Shown: piece by piece, positions 12,093-12,361 of the stretch
Numbering within the stretch: position 1 is the first letter of the stretch
Layout: every line of letters starts with the position of its first letter
NCBI GenBank assembly: GCA_001785175.1
Contig: MFSY01000025.1
Coordinates: 1-12,361 of the forward strand
DNA from: Candidatus Muproteobacteria bacterium RIFCSPHIGHO2_01_FULL_65_16
GTDB lineage: Bacteria; Pseudomonadota; Gammaproteobacteria; Acidiferrobacterales; Sulfurifustaceae
Direction of reading: 5' to 3'
DNA length: 12,361 nt
Notes under the pieces: generated by a model
What the model was told of the DNA's origin: nothing
The model's database searches: none
The model's input: the letters and a program-made list of their open reading frames with translations, nothing else
Translations under genes and position numbers: made by a program

Positions 12093-12127
12093 TGGCAGGC
12101 GGGTGGCAGGCGCATATTCTGTATATG
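12093..12127. promoter_or_regulatory. short direct repeat and imperfect dyad upstream of the toxin-antitoxin module
   Basis: Two copies of tggcaggcg lie at 12093-12101 and 12104-12112, an 11-base period. They are followed by a small inverted repeat CATAT (12113-12117) and ATATG (12123-12127) with a five-base spacer. Type II antitoxins usually autorepress by binding a dyad upstream of their own gene, so this could be the operator. The arms are short and there is no T run, so a terminator for the lipoprotein gene is less likely. Weak, pattern-only evidence. Confidence 0.25.
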
Positions 12128-12148
12128 TAAGAGCCCGGAGCAGGCGCC

Positions 12149-12342
12149 ATGAATAGAAAGCAGTTAATCTTAAAGAGATCGAACAGATTCCGGAACCGCT
12201 TCTTGAAGAGGTCTACGACTTCGTGGGCTATCTCAAGACTCGGGGTTCGCGTGAGCGAATGCAAACCGCGCGTGCCAGCGAGTCCTCCCTGAAAAAAGAC
12301 CGGCCGAAAGCGGAGGAAGACGCCGCATGGCGCGATTTGTAA
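12149..12342 (+). pseudogene. DUF2281/VapB-like antitoxin, apparently frameshifted near its start
   Basis: The frame ending at TAA 12340-12342 reads as a classic short antitoxin: KEIEQIPEPLLEEVYDFVGY, then LKT and an acidic/basic C-terminal tail ending in AAWRDL. It has no start codon: going upstream it meets TAG at 12154-12156. The expected start, ATG 12149 with GGAG (12137-12140) eight bases before it, lies in another frame and gives MNRKQ before leaving the antitoxin frame. One extra base between about 12157 and 12170 would restore a normal N-terminus (MNRK, two or three residues, then LKEIEQIP). So this is a one-base deletion, a read or assembly error, or recoding. It overlaps the toxin start by 16 bases, as is usual for such pairs. 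Confidence 0.65.
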
Positions 12343-12361
12343 AGGGCGATGTTGTCGTTGT
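12327..12361 (+). CDS. PemK/MazF-like toxin, 5' fragment cut by window end
   Basis: Eleven codons plus two bases are visible, reading MARFVKGDVVV. The pattern F-x-KGDVV is the usual opening of PemK/MazF-family endoribonuclease toxins, where the first strand precedes a PFPFSD-type motif that would lie outside the window. GGAGGA (12312-12317) is nine bases before the ATG, and the start lies 16 bases inside the antitoxin frame, a typical toxin-antitoxin overlap. The family call rests on very little sequence and mainly on context. Confidence 0.6.
   Translation, partial: MARFVKGDVVV

Overview
The window looks like a piece of a high-GC gammaproteobacterial chromosome. The strongest evidence is the consecutive plus-strand order smc, zipA, ligA (about 2031-8810), a core arrangement of Pseudomonas-like and Chromatiales-like gammaproteobacteria. 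ZipA is a division protein largely restricted to these groups. The ZipA here seems to carry two ZipA-like folds in tandem, which recalls betaproteobacterial forms, so a basal gammaproteobacterium (for example Acidiferrobacterales or Ectothiorhodospiraceae-like) is plausible but not proven.

Layout: 1-91 is a short AT-rich edge with a period 9-10 repeat and a partial duplicate of the end of the next gene. 92-1954 (minus) is one unbroken reading frame that joins a complete QueF (preQ0 reductase, queuosine pathway) to a complete FGGY sugar kinase resembling the D-ribulokinase of plants and cyanobacteria. A 76-bp divergent intergenic region separates it from smc. smc and zipA overlap in TAATG. A 7-bp tandem repeat fills the short gap between zipA and ligA.

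After ligA the sequence changes character: GC and third-position GC drop, and a 183-bp stretch shows no gene. Then comes a compact plus-strand cluster, 8994-12084: a secreted protein with a CxC motif and a Cox11/CtaG-like layout, a small unrecognised protein with mosaic codon use, a signal-peptide-bearing N-acetylmuramoyl-L-alanine amidase (Amidase_2 family), and an outer-membrane-type lipoprotein with three YARHG domains. Spacing is tight (25, 0 and 18 bp between genes), so this is probably one operon whose products act in the periplasm and on the peptidoglycan. It is the best candidate here for an undescribed system.

The right edge (12149-12361) holds a type II toxin-antitoxin module: a DUF2281/VapB-like antitoxin that appears frameshifted near its start, overlapping the first codons of a PemK/MazF-like toxin cut by the window end. 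Accessory genes plus a toxin-antitoxin module downstream of ligA suggest a variable region next to a conserved core block.
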